DNA from: Paraburkholderia sp. Tr-20389
Lineage (GTDB): Bacteria > Pseudomonadota > Gammaproteobacteria > Burkholderiales > Burkholderiaceae
NCBI RefSeq assembly: GCF_017104565.1
Contig: NZ_JAAGPD010000048.1
Span: forward strand, 19,957 to 83,956
Direction: 5' to 3'
DNA length: 64,000 nucleotides
This document shows, piece by piece, positions 62,409 through 64,000 of the stretch. The translations under genes were made by a program, and so were the position numbers. The stretch's first letter is position 1. The number at the start of each line of letters is the position of its first letter. The notes under the pieces are model-generated. The model was not told the origin of the DNA and searched no databases. It was given only the letters and a program-made list of their open reading frames with translations.

Positions 62409-62843
62409 TCAGTCGCGTGATGCCCGTCGCTCGATACGTTGCAGATAGGCGTCCGTGTCGGGCGGCGTATTCGTGCGTTGCGCTTCCCAGATCGTTTCGC
62501 CGAGGCATTCCATGATCGCGTGCTGCGCGTCGTGCGTGGAGCCGAGCCTCGCGGCGAGCCGGTCGTGTGCGGCGCGAATGCCTGGCGGCTGGTCGATCGA
62601 CAACTGCTCGCTGATCGCGAGGTGCATCGACAGATGCAGGAAAGGGTTGGTCTGGCCGCGCTCGGGCGAGTAGTCCTGCGCCGATGCGGCCTCGGGGTCC
62701 GCGAGTTCGGCGTGGTACTCGGGATGCTCGACGATCCAGTCGGCGGCGATCGCTTCAAGCGGCGTCAGGATTTCACCCGCACGCTGTTTGCGCCAGGTGT
62801 CGGTAAAAAAACGGCGGACTTCGTCGCGGCTGGGATTGAACAT
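62409..62843 (-). CDS. DUF1841 family protein
   Basis: A 144-residue soluble helical protein. It matches the family throughout: MFNPSRDEVRRFFTDTWRKQRAG, LTPLEAIAADWIVEHPEYHAEL, NPFLHLSMHLAISEQLSIDQPPGIR and HDAQHAIMECLGETIWEAQR. The conserved His pair in HLSMHLAI suggests a possible metal or active site, which is inference. DUF1841 is common in beta- and gammaproteobacteria; function unknown. Confidence 0.93.
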   Translation of the reverse strand: MFNPSRDEVRRFFTDTWRKQRAGEILTPLEAIAADWIVEHPEYHAELADPEAASAQDYSPERGQTNPFLHLSMHLAISEQLSIDQPPGIRAAHDRLAARLGSTHDAQHAIMECLGETIWEAQRTNTPPDTDAYLQRIERRASRD

Positions 62844-62997
62844 CGATGGGGTTCGGGCAGTAACGGTGTTGATGGCGCGGCGGCTGTCGCTCCAGACTCT
62901 CGACTCGCGCGGAATGTCGATTCATTTTACGCCGCGGCTCGATCGCACGCAGGCGGATGGCGCGCCGCGCGAGCACGGCGAAACCCCGCGCAGCGAA

Positions 62998-63642
62998 TCA
63001 AAGGCCGGGCGGCGGCGTCTTCGGCTTGAACTCGCACAGCGGCTCGATCACGCAATGCCAGCACTCGGGCCGGCGTGCCTTGCACACATAGCGTCCGTGC
63101 AGGATCAGCCAGTGGTGTGCGTCCTGCAGGAACTCGGCGGGCGTGAATTTCTCCAGCGCCACTTCGACAGCGCGCACGTCCTTGCCGGGCGCAAGGCCCG
63201 TTCGATTGGCAACCCGAAAGATGTGCGTATCGACGGCGATGGTCGGCTGGCCGAACGCCGTGTTCAACACGACATTCGCCGTCTTCCGGCCGACGCCGGG
63301 CAGGCTTTCGAGCGCTTCGCGCTCGGCGGGCACTTCGCCCGCGTACTGGTCGAGCAGGATGCGGCACGTCGCGATCACGTTCTTCGCCTTCGTGCGGTAC
63401 AACCCGATGGTCTTGATGTAGTCGGCGACGCCTTCCTCGCCGAGGTCGAACACCTTCCGCGGCGTGTTCGCGACGGGGAACATACGGCGCATCGCCTTGT
63501 TCACGGAGACGTCCGTTGCTTGCGCGGACAACATCACGGCGATCAGCAACTCGAACGGCGTCGTGTATTCCAGCTCCGTCTTCGGATGCGGGTTCAGGCT
63601 TTGGAGCGTCTCGTAGATCGCACGTCGTTTGGTCGCGTTCAT
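62998..63642 (-). CDS. nth: Endonuclease III
   Basis: A 214-residue DNA glycosylase/AP lyase that removes oxidised pyrimidines. Helix-hairpin-helix LPGVGRKTANVVLNTAFG carries the catalytic Lys, and the catalytic Asp is in VDTHIFRVANRTG. The C-terminal 4Fe-4S loop has exactly the E. coli spacing, Cys-X6-Cys-X2-Cys-X5-Cys (CKARRPECWHCVIEPLC). Full length with a short Pro-rich tail. Start at 63642 (MNATKRRAIYETLQSLNPHPKTELEY). It follows the partial upstream gene by nine bases. Confidence 0.96.
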   Translation of the reverse strand: MNATKRRAIYETLQSLNPHPKTELEYTTPFELLIAVMLSAQATDVSVNKAMRRMFPVANTPRKVFDLGEEGVADYIKTIGLYRTKAKNVIATCRILLDQYAGEVPAEREALESLPGVGRKTANVVLNTAFGQPTIAVDTHIFRVANRTGLAPGKDVRAVEVALEKFTPAEFLQDAHHWLILHGRYVCKARRPECWHCVIEPLCEFKPKTPPPGL

Positions 63643-63651
63643 GCGGCGGAG

Positions 63652-63942
63652 TCAGGAGTTTTTAGGTTGATCGTCGTTCTGCCTGGACGTCGATTCGGAA
63701 TTGTCTTCCGCAATGCCTAGCCGGCGACGGCGTGCTTCGACTTCATCGATCTGTGCCTGCGTGTCTGCACTGATGTTGGTCGTGTTCTTCGGCCCCAAGC
63801 CTTGCGCTGCGTTGTCCTCTTTCTTCTTCCGCGCGCGTTCGAGTGCAGCCTGAATGATCGCGCGTTTCTTCGCTTCGACTACACCGTTGTCTGAGATGCT
63901 CCAGAACATGCCGACCAATTTCACTACATTGCTTGAACCCAT
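63652..63942 (-). CDS. Hypothetical protein with RnfB-like C-terminal tail, possibly partial
   Basis: A 96-residue frame whose C-terminal part (KKRAIIQAALERARKKKED, GPKNTTNISADTQAQIDEVEARRRRLG) looks like the charged tail of Burkholderia RnfB electron-transport proteins, which are usually encoded just before nth. The first about 25 residues from the ATG at 63942 (MGSSNVVKLVGMFW) do not look like RnfB. The frame stays open through the window edge, so the true start may lie outside. No iron-sulfur Cys motif is inside the window. Either a truncated rnfB remnant or a separate small gene. Confidence 0.45.
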   Translation of the reverse strand: MGSSNVVKLVGMFWSISDNGVVEAKKRAIIQAALERARKKKEDNAAQGLGPKNTTNISADTQAQIDEVEARRRRLGIAEDNSESTSRQNDDQPKNS

Positions 63943-64000
63943 TACGGAAGCCTCGCCTTGCGGCGATGATCTGCTGTTCTCGGCGGAATTCGATGCGATC

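Overview
This 64-kb window looks like a chromosomal segment of a Burkholderiaceae betaproteobacterium, most likely Paraburkholderia or Burkholderia. The evidence is the high GC content with G/C-rich third codon positions, the Burkholderia-type OmpR/EnvZ, MctP-DUF3311, BenE, MocR and CoxE/MoxR gene sets, and the housekeeping genes parE-parC, htpG, tal, ubiC, uup, nth and otsA. No rRNA operon, integrase, transposase or prophage was seen. There is one tRNA, tRNA-Arg(CCU), on the minus strand at 24327-24401.

Region by region. 0.1-6 kb: a pirin, a Spy/CpxP-like periplasmic protein divergent from an OmpR-EnvZ two-component pair, a small orphan protein and a membrane diguanylate cyclase. 6.7-9.8 kb: an ABC transporter (double-domain permease plus ATPase) without a binding protein. 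9.9-11 kb: two tandem paralogous lipoproteins. 11.4-17.7 kb: two related sigma-54 activators around a DUF883 protein, small proline-rich or acidic proteins and otsA; -24/-12-type promoters precede three of these genes, suggesting a local sigma-54 stress module. 17.7-25.5 kb: a glycine-zipper membrane protein, a DHA2 efflux pump, a PEBP protein, a Dcm-Vsr pair whose methyltransferase carries an N-terminal helix-turn-helix, small proteins, the tRNA, a SAM methyltransferase and rubredoxin. 25.8-34.4 kb: a DUF4399 protein, Uup, a HepT-MntA toxin-antitoxin pair, ParE-ParC and a CopD-like protein. 34.5-38.3 kb: a ChrA-family transporter and a GGDEF-EAL protein. 38.8-45.2 kb: PhzF, then RidA, aminotransferase, EamA exporter and VOC genes divergent from a MocR regulator with repeated sites in between. 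45.3-48.9 kb: HtpG, UbiC and an inosine/uracil-DNA glycosylase. 48.9-51.4 kb: a visibly AT-richer insertion. 51.4-64 kb: a spermidine-synthase-like protein, MctP with DUF3311, a FUSC protein, a PhnB-type VOC protein, transaldolase, BenE, VWA plus MoxR, two c-type cytochromes, DUF1841, Nth, and a partial gene at the right edge.

The most striking feature is at 48.8-51.4 kb. The 3' end of the glycosylase gene occurs three times as degenerate direct copies. Between them lie two single-gene nuclease cassettes: a GIY-YIG protein, then a probable EVE/PUA-HNH modification-dependent endonuclease. The third copy still carries the ancestral ATGA junction with the spermidine-synthase-like gene. This looks like two successive insertions of defence-type genes, each bringing or duplicating the 3' end of the target gene. 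With Dcm-Vsr and HepT-MntA, the window holds several genome-defence or DNA-modification functions within an otherwise ordinary chromosome.
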